From Cohaesibacter gelatinilyticus (GTDB taxonomy: Bacteria > Pseudomonadota > Alphaproteobacteria > Rhizobiales > Cohaesibacteraceae), in contig NZ_OBEL01000001.1 of assembly GCF_900215605.1 (NCBI RefSeq), positions 744,001 to 808,000 on the forward strand: 64,000 bases of DNA. Reading direction: 5' to 3'. The notes under the pieces are model-generated. The model saw only the letters and a program-made list of their open reading frames with translations. It ran no database searches and was not told where the DNA came from. Positions 27,430-35,585 of this stretch are shown here, piece after piece. The position numbers were made by a program, and so were the translations under genes. How positions within the stretch are numbered: the first letter of the stretch is position 1; each line of letters starts with the position of its first letter.

Positions 27430-27441
27430 GAAAGTAAAGAG

Positions 27442-27480
27442 TGAGGCTGATCCTGTGATTCTGTTGAAGAATCAGCCTCA
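27442..27480 (-). terminator. Terminator downstream of pepN
   Basis: TGAGGCTGAT and ATCAGCCTCA form a perfect 10-bp stem immediately after the pepN stop (27486). On the minus strand it runs into a T-rich stretch; on the plus strand TTTT follows, so it may act in both directions. Confidence 0.75.
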
Positions 27481-27485
27481 TTTTC

Positions 27486-30164
27486 TTAATGCAAGCATCG
27501 ATTTACAATATCTGCGACATCCTTGGATAGTGGATTTGCTGTAGCGATTCTCTCCAATTCTGTCCGAGCTTTTGCCTGTCGTCCTTCTTCCAGAACGCGC
27601 CAGGAGCGAAAATTGTTAAGCAGCCTTGCTGCGGTTTGAGGGTTTTTATCATCCAGTTCCAAAATGATATCCGCAACAAGCCGATAACCTTTTCCGTCTG
27701 CTCGATTGAACTGGCAGGCATTGCTCATGGCAAAGGCGCCTATCAACGCACGGGTTCGGTTCGGGTTGTTCAAGCTGAAGCTAGGATGGTCAAGCAGGCT
27801 TTGGACAGTTGCAAGGCAGTCTGATTTTGGAGATGTCGCTTGCAAGGAAAGCCATTTGTCGATGACCAGAGCATCATCCTTGAACTGTTCGTAGAAAGAA
27901 GTAAGCAACGGTTTGGCTGCATCCTTGCCATGGTGGGTGAGGCTGGCAAGCGCGGCGAAGCGATCCGTCATGTTGGTTGCAGTATTGAATTGTATCTGGG
28001 CCAGTTCAATGCCGCTCTTGTCAGGGAGCATGACCAAAAGATCGAGAACTCGATTGCGCAATGCACGGCGGCCGGAACCTTCTGCATCGGGTTGGTATGG
28101 GCCGTGTTGTTGCAAGGAGTGATATAGCTTTCTCAACTGAGTTTGCAATCGTTCCGCCAGCGACTGACGGAATGTTTCGCGTCCGTGGTGAATAGCATCA
28201 GGGTCGACATTTCGACCAATCTCGCGTGCGATATCTGTTTCACTTGGAATGGCCAGAATTTCCGCGCGGAAGGCCATGTCCAGCTGAGGGTCAAAAATGA
28301 CCTTGCCCAAAGCTTCAATCAAAGTCATATCGCGTTGGTTGACTTCAATGGGATTGTCCTGTTCGCTCTTTCTGATCAGTGTGCGTATCAGCAGATATTG
28401 TGATGCTTCCCAGCGATTGAAACTATCACTATCGTGCTGCATCAAGTGCAGGATGTCGTCATCGGTCAGATTGGAGCGCAAGCGCACAGGAGCAGAAAAG
28501 CCTCTTAGCAACGAGGGAAGGGCAGGACTCTCGACGCCTTCCAGAACGAAGCTCTGCTTACGCTCACGAATATGCAGAATGCCTTCCATGCCATGAAGGT
28601 CAATGTCGCCCCCACGAGTATTGGTGAATGAAACTTCCTGACCGTTCTTGCCGATCAGGCCAAACCGAACCGGTATATGCATGGCGCGTTTGGTTGGCTG
28701 TCCGGGGGTTGCAGGGCAAGATTGTTCTACAGCAAGTGTCAATTCTTTATGCTTGGCATTATAGGTGGATGTAACAGCAACATCTGGTGTACCAGCCTGA
28801 CTGTACCAAAGGGAGAATTGCGATAGATCTTTGCCGGAGGCATCTTCGAATGCTTTGAGAAAATCCTCGATCGTCGCGGCTTCGCCATCATGACGCTCGA
28901 AATAAAGATCCAGTCCATTGGAAAATGCATCGCGACCCAATATGGCTTTGATCATTCGGCAAAGTTCGGCGCCCTTCTCATAAACAGTTGCTGTATAGAA
29001 GTTGTTGATCTCGGAATAGCTTTCAGGACGAACTGGATGAGCCAGAGGGCCGCCATCTTCAGGGAACTGACGGGAGCGGAGCTGGCGGGTGTCCTCAATG
29101 CGTTTCACGGCGCGAGAACGCATGTCGGATGAGAATTCCTGATCGCGGAAAACGGTTAGACCTTCTTTCAGACAAAGCTGAAACCAGTCGCGACAGGTAA
29201 TCCGGTTGCCTGTCCAGTTGTGAAAATACTCATGTGCGATGATGGCTTCAATCAGGGCGTAATCGGTATCAGTTGCTGTATCCGGTTTGGCTAGAACATA
29301 TTTGTCATTGAAAATGTTCAGGCCCTTGTTCTCCATGGCTCCCATATTGAAGTCTGATACGGCCACGATCTGAAACAGATCCAGATCATACTCGCGGCCA
29401 TATACTTCCTCGTCCCAACGCATGGAGCGTTTCAGTGCGTCCATGGCATATGACACGCGGTCTTCCTTGCCATGTTCGACATAAATATGCAGATTTACTT
29501 CTCGGCCTGAGGAGGTGGTGAAGCTATCTTCGATACGTGCCAGATCTCCGGCAACACATGCAAAGAGATAAGCAGGCTTTGGGTGGGGATCATGCCACTG
29601 TGCGAAATGCCAATCAGATCCATCTCTTTTCTCCGTCAAAGCTCCGCTATCGATTAGATTGCCGTTGGAGAGCAGGTGCGGGTTGCCTGTGACTGGGGCT
29701 TCCAAGCGGACGTCATAGACGGACAGGCAATCCGGGCGATCATAGAAATAGGTGATACGCCGAAAGCCTTCGGCCTCGCATTGGGTACAATAGGTATTGC
29801 TTGTTCGGTAGAGGCCTTCGAGACGCGTATTGGCTGTTGGATTGATCTCGGTTGTAATGGTCAGAGTAAAGGCTTGCTCTGGTGGGTGAGGAATTGTGAG
29901 ATGTTTGTCATCAACATGATAATCATCAGAGAGCAATAATGAGCCATTCAGTTCTACTGAGAGCAATTTCAAGCCTTCACCATTCAGGATAAGGGCTGGT
30001 TTCTCGCCTGCGCTTTCCTTCGGCTCAATGTGCATTTCATTTCGAACGCAGGTTTTCTCAGGATGCAATTCGAACGTCATGGCAAGACGGGGAATGGCAT
30101 AAGGAGTGGGGCGGTAATCTTCCAGACGAATTATGGAATAATCGGTTCGCATCATCATCATCAT
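27486..30164 (-). CDS. pepN: Aminopeptidase N (M1 family)
   Basis: About 890 residues, the normal length of bacterial PepN. A zinc metallopeptidase that removes N-terminal residues from peptides in the cytoplasm. The substrate-anchoring exopeptidase motif GAMEN occurs in DFNMGAMENKGLNIF (about residue 285), and the zinc site HEYFHNWTGNRITCRDWF with the distal Glu in LKEGLTVFRDQEF is at about 318-345. The C-terminal half is the helical repeat domain. The gene opens with five consecutive ATG codons (30164-30150) behind a purine run, so the exact start is ambiguous within five residues. A terminator follows. Confidence 0.95.
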   Translation of the reverse strand: MMMMMRTDYSIIRLEDYRPTPYAIPRLAMTFELHPEKTCVRNEMHIEPKESAGEKPALILNGEGLKLLSVELNGSLLLSDDYHVDDKHLTIPHPPEQAFTLTITTEINPTANTRLEGLYRTSNTYCTQCEAEGFRRITYFYDRPDCLSVYDVRLEAPVTGNPHLLSNGNLIDSGALTEKRDGSDWHFAQWHDPHPKPAYLFACVAGDLARIEDSFTTSSGREVNLHIYVEHGKEDRVSYAMDALKRSMRWDEEVYGREYDLDLFQIVAVSDFNMGAMENKGLNIFNDKYVLAKPDTATDTDYALIEAIIAHEYFHNWTGNRITCRDWFQLCLKEGLTVFRDQEFSSDMRSRAVKRIEDTRQLRSRQFPEDGGPLAHPVRPESYSEINNFYTATVYEKGAELCRMIKAILGRDAFSNGLDLYFERHDGEAATIEDFLKAFEDASGKDLSQFSLWYSQAGTPDVAVTSTYNAKHKELTLAVEQSCPATPGQPTKRAMHIPVRFGLIGKNGQEVSFTNTRGGDIDLHGMEGILHIRERKQSFVLEGVESPALPSLLRGFSAPVRLRSNLTDDDILHLMQHDSDSFNRWEASQYLLIRTLIRKSEQDNPIEVNQRDMTLIEALGKVIFDPQLDMAFRAEILAIPSETDIAREIGRNVDPDAIHHGRETFRQSLAERLQTQLRKLYHSLQQHGPYQPDAEGSGRRALRNRVLDLLVMLPDKSGIELAQIQFNTATNMTDRFAALASLTHHGKDAAKPLLTSFYEQFKDDALVIDKWLSLQATSPKSDCLATVQSLLDHPSFSLNNPNRTRALIGAFAMSNACQFNRADGKGYRLVADIILELDDKNPQTAARLLNNFRSWRVLEEGRQAKARTELERIATANPLSKDVADIVNRCLH

Positions 30165-30430
30165 TTTCTTCTTCTTTTTCTGTCTTCTTCTTGTTGAATG
30201 TCAGAGAGGCTGCTCATTGGTGCGAGGTAGCCTATCCATCTCTCCTTGGTCATGGCAAGTGAGAAAAATGGGGCTAGGAAAGAATGTCGATTTCGAGCTG
30301 TTATGGCATTATTTATCCGGGCATGATCAAAATGACTCAATCTCTCAGCTTCCTGGTCTAACATTCTGAGCAGACTCGTATATTTCCTGTTCTTGAACCG
30401 CTTTGTCAGGTGAATTGCAAGTTGAATCAA
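30161..30430 (-). CDS. Hypothetical basic protein overlapping the pepN start (doubtful)
   Basis: An 89-codon frame whose TGA overlaps the first pepN ATG by four bases (ATGA). It has a basic N-terminal helix (KRFKNRKYTSLLRMLDQEAE) faintly like DUF1127 proteins and a very basic end (EEDRKRRRK). There is no clear ribosome-binding site and no recognised family. It could be a decayed small gene or chance. If it is not coding, 30165-30484 contains nothing else recognisable beyond the pepN promoter. Confidence 0.25.
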   Translation of the reverse strand: MIQLAIHLTKRFKNRKYTSLLRMLDQEAERLSHFDHARINNAITARNRHSFLAPFFSLAMTKERWIGYLAPMSSLSDIQQEEDRKRRRK

Positions 30431-30484
30431 TTTGTTAAGTAGACTTCAGCGAAAAAAAGAGGTGCACTGGTAGGGCGTTGACGT

Positions 30485-31909
30485 CTAGCCAAGGTCGAAT
30501 GGAACGAATTGGCGCTTGTTCGGATCGACAATAAGCTTGCGATCAATTGGCGGTACGGCGCGCTGATGACAGCGTTTGCGTTCGCAGATACGGCATGAAA
30601 CCCCAATCCCGACAACTCCGGCATCCGATTTTAAATCCAGTCCGTCGGCATAGATGATCTGATCGGCAAAGGAGAGCTCACAGCCAATGCCGATCGCATA
30701 GCGGCGAACAGGGGCGCGATAGCCAGCACCAAATTTGGTGACACTGGTGGCTACGCACAGGTAACGGATGCCATCTGGCATTTCTGCAATTTGTACCAGA
30801 TGTCGACCTGGAGCCTCAAAAGCTTCATGCACGTTCCAGAGCGCGCAAGCACCACCAAATCGAGCAAACTGGAAGCGGGTAGCTGAATGACGTTTTGTGA
30901 CATTGCCAGCTCGATCAACGCGTACGAAGTAAAATGGAATACCACGAGCGCCAGGGCGTTGTAGGGATGAGAGGCGATGGCCAACTTGTTCCGGTGATGC
31001 TCCGAAATGATGACGAAGACGGTCAATGTCATGTCGTGTCTCTTGGGCAACATCCAAAAAGCGTTTGTAAGGAAGGCAGAGGGCTCCAGCAAAATAATTG
31101 GCCAAACCAATGCGGGCGATGGATTCGGCGGCTTCAGATCGAAGGCCGGACTTGGTGATGCGATTGTCGATGAGATCCGAATAGTCCAGAATTGCAATCT
31201 GGTGCGCCAGCAGGAATGAGATGGATGGAGTGTCTTGGGCAGCGTTGATGGAGAGAATGCGTGTCTCCTCATCGAATTGGCGCATGGTCTGATCTTGTGT
31301 GGGTTTCTCTATATAACGCACCCTCACATTATGTCGATCTTCCAGATAGCCCTGAAAGGCGCTGATACGATTGCCATCCAGCATTCCGTGACGTTTGGCC
31401 AGATCTTCGGCGGCTTGATCGAGCTCATCAATATAGTTGTTATGATAGTGGAAGTAGTCGCGTACTTCCTCGTAAGGAAGAATGGAACGTTCTTCCCCCT
31501 CATTGGAATGGGCGGACAATGCGTCATCCAGCATCATCAGGCGATCATTTGTGCGGCGATTTGCTTGATGCAAAGCCAGGAAAGCTTGGGTCAGCCAAGG
31601 AGAGTTTGAGGCCGCCATCTTCAATTCCTGCAGTCCCGGGTTGGTATCCCGGAACAAAGGGTCGGCCAGTGCTTCTTTCAAATCGGCCAAAACCCGACTG
31701 GTGTCCGCTGAAGCCAGATCACTCAAGGACATGTCATAGTGATGGCTGAGAGCCAGTAGAACAGGAGCGGTCAGCGGGCGCTGATTGTTTTCTATCTGGT
31801 TGAGATAAGAAGTTGAAATTCCAAGGCGTTCGGCAAAGCTGGCTTGTGTCAAGCCATGTGTCTCGCGTAATGACCTGACCTTTGGGCCAACAAATAATTT
31901 CTCTGCCAT
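30485..31909 (-). CDS. XRE/IrrE-type short-chain fatty acyl-CoA regulator (ScfR; PccR/RamB-like)
   Basis: 474 residues in the order typical of ScfR proteins: HTH_3 domain (residues 8-62: VRSLRETHGLTQASFAERLG, then LNQIENNQR), an IrrE/ImmA-like domain (about 160-300, with FLLAHQIAILDYSDLI in place of the protease HEXXH, hence not a peptidase), and a C-terminal domain with the zinc-like cluster CRICERKRCH near 445. Members sense acyl-CoAs and control propionate, acetate or glyoxylate-cycle genes; PccR of Rhodobacter regulates propionyl-CoA carboxylase. Four TTTGCAAA half-sites 15-65 bases upstream indicate autoregulation. No propionyl-CoA gene is adjacent. Confidence 0.9.
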   Translation of the reverse strand: MAEKLFVGPKVRSLRETHGLTQASFAERLGISTSYLNQIENNQRPLTAPVLLALSHHYDMSLSDLASADTSRVLADLKEALADPLFRDTNPGLQELKMAASNSPWLTQAFLALHQANRRTNDRLMMLDDALSAHSNEGEERSILPYEEVRDYFHYHNNYIDELDQAAEDLAKRHGMLDGNRISAFQGYLEDRHNVRVRYIEKPTQDQTMRQFDEETRILSINAAQDTPSISFLLAHQIAILDYSDLIDNRITKSGLRSEAAESIARIGLANYFAGALCLPYKRFLDVAQETRHDIDRLRHHFGASPEQVGHRLSSLQRPGARGIPFYFVRVDRAGNVTKRHSATRFQFARFGGACALWNVHEAFEAPGRHLVQIAEMPDGIRYLCVATSVTKFGAGYRAPVRRYAIGIGCELSFADQIIYADGLDLKSDAGVVGIGVSCRICERKRCHQRAVPPIDRKLIVDPNKRQFVPFDLG

Positions 31910-32262
31910 GATGTGGTCCTGATATTTGCAAATTTTGCATTTTGCAAAGTTAAGTTTGCAAAAATATTTGCAAATTAACTCAATAAAATCAAGACATTCA
32001 TTGACTTTTTTGTGTAATTGATCGAATTATGCTTCACGAATTGCCCTTTGGACTAGTTTGGGTGGATAAAAGGCTAAGACTGATCATTCGGTTGAAAAAG
32101 CTGATTGATGATCCTCCTAAAGGTGCAGCTCCCATCAATATATGGGTGTTATTTCCCCGTCATTTGATTGGGTGAAGCTGAGTAAGGGCAAGGGAGAACC
32201 GGACTTAACGCCGATGGAATGCGAATGCGTCATTCGGCACTTGATACTTAGGGGGAAGACAA
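31910..32262. other. Divergent promoter region between the ScfR and LuxR-type genes
   Basis: 353 bases. The left 65 hold the TTTGCAAA operators. The remainder is AT-rich and shows only GGGGGAAG (32251-32258), the ribosome-binding site of the LuxR-type gene. No other structure was recognised. Confidence 0.6.
31925..31974. promoter_or_regulatory. ScfR operator: four TTTGCAAA sites
   Basis: TTTGCAAA occurs at 31925-31932, 31941-31948, 31955-31962 and 31967-31974. The last two are separated by exactly four bases (AATA), reproducing TTTGCAAA-N4-TTTGCAAA, the motif reported for Rhodobacter PccR. The cluster sits directly before the ScfR start at 31909. Confidence 0.85.
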
Positions 32263-32955
32263 ATGTTGTTGCTTGAGGATGTAGGTGGTGAAGTTCGTCG
32301 TGGCATGACCCATCAGGCAGAGCAGGGGATGGTGACTTACCGTACCTTGGTGTTTGCCGAGACGCACCCGATCTTCACGGAATGTCTGCTGAACATGCTC
32401 GGCATCAAACGTGAATATACCCCGGTATTGGAATGCGCCGGACTGGACCAGCTGCTCAGCGCAGCTCCGGACCGCGAAGACACTCTGCTGGTTCTCAATT
32501 TGTCGGCGACTGCCAGCCGGGGTTCTGCTGCGATTGCGGATGTGCGCAAAGCTTATAAACATGCGCGTCTGGTTTTGATTTGCGATGAGAATGATAAAGG
32601 TCTTGCTCATTTTGCATTGGGCCATGGGGCTGATTGGGTGATCAGCAAGACTGCTCCTATTGCCGAGCTTCGTGCTGCTGCTGCCCGCGTTCAAGCCGGA
32701 CTGGCTGATGAGGCACCGGTTGTTGAGGGCGGGGAAATATATGAGCGTTCGGATCTCTACTCCAAGCTGGCCAATTTGACACCAAAACAGATGACCATTC
32801 TGCAATATCTGCGTGATGGTTTGCTGAACAAGCAGATTGCCTATGAGCTGGGTTTGACTGAAGCGACCGTCAAACATCATATTTCCTTGATCCTGAAGAA
32901 ACTTAATTGCTATCGCCGGACACAGGCCGTTGCCATCGCCAACCGGATGATGTGA
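32263..32955 (+). CDS. LuxR-type transcriptional regulator with degenerate receiver domain
   Basis: 230 residues from ATG 32263 (GGGGGAAG upstream). A receiver-like domain (about 25-145) is followed by a LuxR helix-turn-helix: LTPKQMTILQYLRDGLLNKQ and ATVKHHISLILKKLN near 175-215. The expected phosphoacceptor position reads VLNLSA, Asn instead of Asp, and the N-terminal acidic pair is reduced to AETH; only the distal Ser-Lys (ISKTAPI) is kept. It is therefore probably not phosphorylated at this site and works through expression, ligand or partner. A perfect terminator follows. Targets unknown. Confidence 0.88.
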   Translation: MLLLEDVGGEVRRGMTHQAEQGMVTYRTLVFAETHPIFTECLLNMLGIKREYTPVLECAGLDQLLSAAPDREDTLLVLNLSATASRGSAAIADVRKAYKHARLVLICDENDKGLAHFALGHGADWVISKTAPIAELRAAAARVQAGLADEAPVVEGGEIYERSDLYSKLANLTPKQMTILQYLRDGLLNKQIAYELGLTEATVKHHISLILKKLNCYRRTQAVAIANRMM

Positions 32956-33000
32956 TCTTTGCCGGATGTACATCAGGTGATTGTCTTCTGAAGGAAAGAA

Positions 33001-33027
33001 AAAGCGAGCCAATGGCTCGCTTTTTTT
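33001..33027 (+). terminator. Rho-independent terminator after the LuxR-type gene
   Basis: AAAGCGAGCC, loop AAT, GGCTCGCTTTTTTT. It is canonical. Confidence 0.92.
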
Positions 33028-33172
33028 CGTTCCAGGTTTGCTTTCGCCCCCATGGACTGGCCAGTGGATGCGAAGGAGGGATATAAGTGATTGCCATCAG
33101 GAAGATCATTAGTTACAAAAATGAATAAAGATATATAATTTATGTAACGTGTCGGTGAGGAGGCATCATAAG

Positions 33173-35287
33173 ATGGACCAACACAATCATCCTAACCCGG
33201 TCTCTGTCATAAAAGCAGAAAATGGGATTGCGGTCATCCAGATTGATAACCCGCCGGTCAATGCTCTTTCCCATGCAGTTCGACTGGGCTTGAAGCAGGC
33301 AATAGAGCAGGTCGAGGTCGATGAAAGCATCAAGGGAGCAGTTCTGCATTGTCTTGGTCGCACCTTCATCGCTGGTGCAGACATCAAGGAATTGGGAAAG
33401 CCACCAAAACAGCCTTATCTGCCAGATGTCATCGCATATCTGGATGCATGCAGTAAACCCCTTGTGTCTGCATTGCATGGCACTGCGTTGGGAGGTGGAT
33501 TCGAAGTGGCTATGGGGTGCCATTATAGAGTGGCTTTGCCACAGGCCAGGGTCGGTTTGCCAGAAGTAAAGCTGGGCATCATCCCCGGGGCAGGTGGCAC
33601 TCAGCGGCTTCCTCGGTTGATTGGGCAGGAAAAAGCCGCAGATATCATCACATCGTGCCGCCAGGTCAAGATGACCGAGGCACTGGAAATCGGTTTGATC
33701 GATGCTCTGATCGATGAGAATGATCTGCTTGAGGGTGCAAAATCCTTCCTGATCAAGCAATTTGGGACCGGAGAGGCACCGGTTTCCATTTCAAAGCGTC
33801 CGATCATGGAGACCAATGAGGAGAGTTATGCCTCATTGAAAGCAAAGGTGACGAAGCGCACGCGAGGTCAGATTTCACCAATAAAGGCATTGGAGAGCAT
33901 TGATAATGCCGCAACCCTGTCATTTGAGGAAGGTATGGCGGCGGAACGCGCAATATTTCTGGAGTTGGCAAGCAGTGATCAAGCCGCTGCGTTGCGTCAT
34001 GCATTTTTTGGAGAGCGTACCATTGCCAAAGTACCTGGTCTGGAAAATATTGATCCACGCTCTGTGACTGATGTTGCCGTGATCGGTGCTGGCAATATGG
34101 GATCCGGAATAGCGGCAGCATTTGCTGATGCTGGATACTCGGTCACGGTGGTGGAGATGAGCGAAGCCGGACTGGAACAAGGAAAGGGCCGGGTTGCCGG
34201 TATCTATCAAGGTGGTGTGAAGCGCGGGAAGTTGACGCAAGAACAGGCTGAAAGAAAAATAGCGAGCTTTTCCTTCACCACACAGCTTGCAGATCTCTCT
34301 CGGAGTGATCTGGTGATCGAAGCAGTCTTTGAAGATATGCAGGTAAAAAAAGACCTCTTCACCAATCTCCAATCTGTTGTTGGCCCGGATTGTATTCTCG
34401 CGACCAACACGTCCTATCTGGACATTAATGAGATTGCTTCCGTTCTTGAGAAACCGGAAAATGTCGTTGGTCTTCATTTCTTTTCACCCGCTAATATCAT
34501 GAAATTGCTTGAGATTGTCGACGCGGAAAAAACGGCGCCTGAAGTCTTAGCAACTGCTCTGGCAGTTGGCAAAAAACTGCGAAAAATTGCCGTCATAGCT
34601 GGTGTTTGCGATGGCTTTATCGGCAATCGTATCTGGGCACGCAATCGCCAGCTGCTGGAGTTCTTTTTGGAAGATGGTGCAGAGGTAGAAGACATTGATA
34701 AGGCGATGCTCGAATTTGGTTTCCCGATGGGGCCATATTCGGTCTTTGATCTTTCAGGTCTGGACATTGCTTGGGCACAGCGCAAACGTAAAAAAACTTC
34801 TATGAAACCCGCTGAGCGGTATGTCGAGATCCCCGATCTATTATGTGAGCAGGGACGGTTGGGCATCAAGGCAGGCAAGGGTTGGTATGACTATGAGGAT
34901 GGAAGCCGTAAACCTCAGCCATCTTCAGAGGTTGCCAAGCTTGTTGCTTCGGAGCGTGTCAGGAAAGGCATTTCGCAGCGAAAGCTCTCCTCCGAAGAAA
35001 TTCAGAAGCGGGTGCTTGCTGGTATGATCAATGAAGGGTGCAAAATTCTGCAGGAGAAGATCGCATTGCGACCTGTTGATATAGATATGGTACTTCTCAA
35101 TGGTTATGGCTATCCCGTTTGGCGTGGTGGACCGATGTTTGCCGCTGATCAGTTGGGCCTTGCTGACATTGTTCGAACCCTGAAGGAGATGGAAGCTGAG
35201 TACGGAGAGGGGTGGGAAGTCTCGCCGGTATTGGCAGCTTGTATCGAACGGGGCATGAAACTGGCCGAATGGCAGTGTACGGAGTAA
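33173..35287 (+). CDS. Bifunctional enoyl-CoA hydratase / 3-hydroxyacyl-CoA dehydrogenase (FadB/FadJ-like)
   Basis: 704 residues from ATG 33173, with GAGGAGG nine bases upstream (GTG 33149 lies before that site). The N-terminal crotonase domain (about 1-190) shows the oxyanion strands RTFIAGADIKEL and ALGGGFEVAMGCHY and both glutamates (GLPEVKLGIIPGAGGTQR). The dehydrogenase part has a Rossmann motif VAVIGAGNMGSGIAAAFADAG near 300 split over the Gly-rich loop, the catalytic His in GLHFFSPANIMKLLEIV, and a C-terminal repeat domain (GKGWYDYED). It catalyses two steps of beta-oxidation. It appears monocistronic; a weak hairpin (35345-35366) follows. Confidence 0.93.
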   Translation: MDQHNHPNPVSVIKAENGIAVIQIDNPPVNALSHAVRLGLKQAIEQVEVDESIKGAVLHCLGRTFIAGADIKELGKPPKQPYLPDVIAYLDACSKPLVSALHGTALGGGFEVAMGCHYRVALPQARVGLPEVKLGIIPGAGGTQRLPRLIGQEKAADIITSCRQVKMTEALEIGLIDALIDENDLLEGAKSFLIKQFGTGEAPVSISKRPIMETNEESYASLKAKVTKRTRGQISPIKALESIDNAATLSFEEGMAAERAIFLELASSDQAAALRHAFFGERTIAKVPGLENIDPRSVTDVAVIGAGNMGSGIAAAFADAGYSVTVVEMSEAGLEQGKGRVAGIYQGGVKRGKLTQEQAERKIASFSFTTQLADLSRSDLVIEAVFEDMQVKKDLFTNLQSVVGPDCILATNTSYLDINEIASVLEKPENVVGLHFFSPANIMKLLEIVDAEKTAPEVLATALAVGKKLRKIAVIAGVCDGFIGNRIWARNRQLLEFFLEDGAEVEDIDKAMLEFGFPMGPYSVFDLSGLDIAWAQRKRKKTSMKPAERYVEIPDLLCEQGRLGIKAGKGWYDYEDGSRKPQPSSEVAKLVASERVRKGISQRKLSSEEIQKRVLAGMINEGCKILQEKIALRPVDIDMVLLNGYGYPVWRGGPMFAADQLGLADIVRTLKEMEAEYGEGWEVSPVLAACIERGMKLAEWQCTE

Positions 35288-35585
35288 AAACAAGAATAAG
35301 TAAGCTTTTGAACTCAGTTGTACATATCAGGCAATCAAATTGGAGGATGGAAATAATAATCCATCCCCCAGTTTTGGTTTATGTGCGAACTAATTGAATT
35401 ATTCACTTCAATTATTTGGTATAAATTACAATGACAGGGGCGGGTTGCGGGAAAAAACATTGCACTAATAACAATATTGAACGGAAATATTCAATTAGTT
35501 ATCTCTTTATCGCTTCTGTTTACCAAACAGCAATACTAATCCCGAAAACTCTGGGGCAAGATAAAACAGTTTTCGAGGATTCGAG

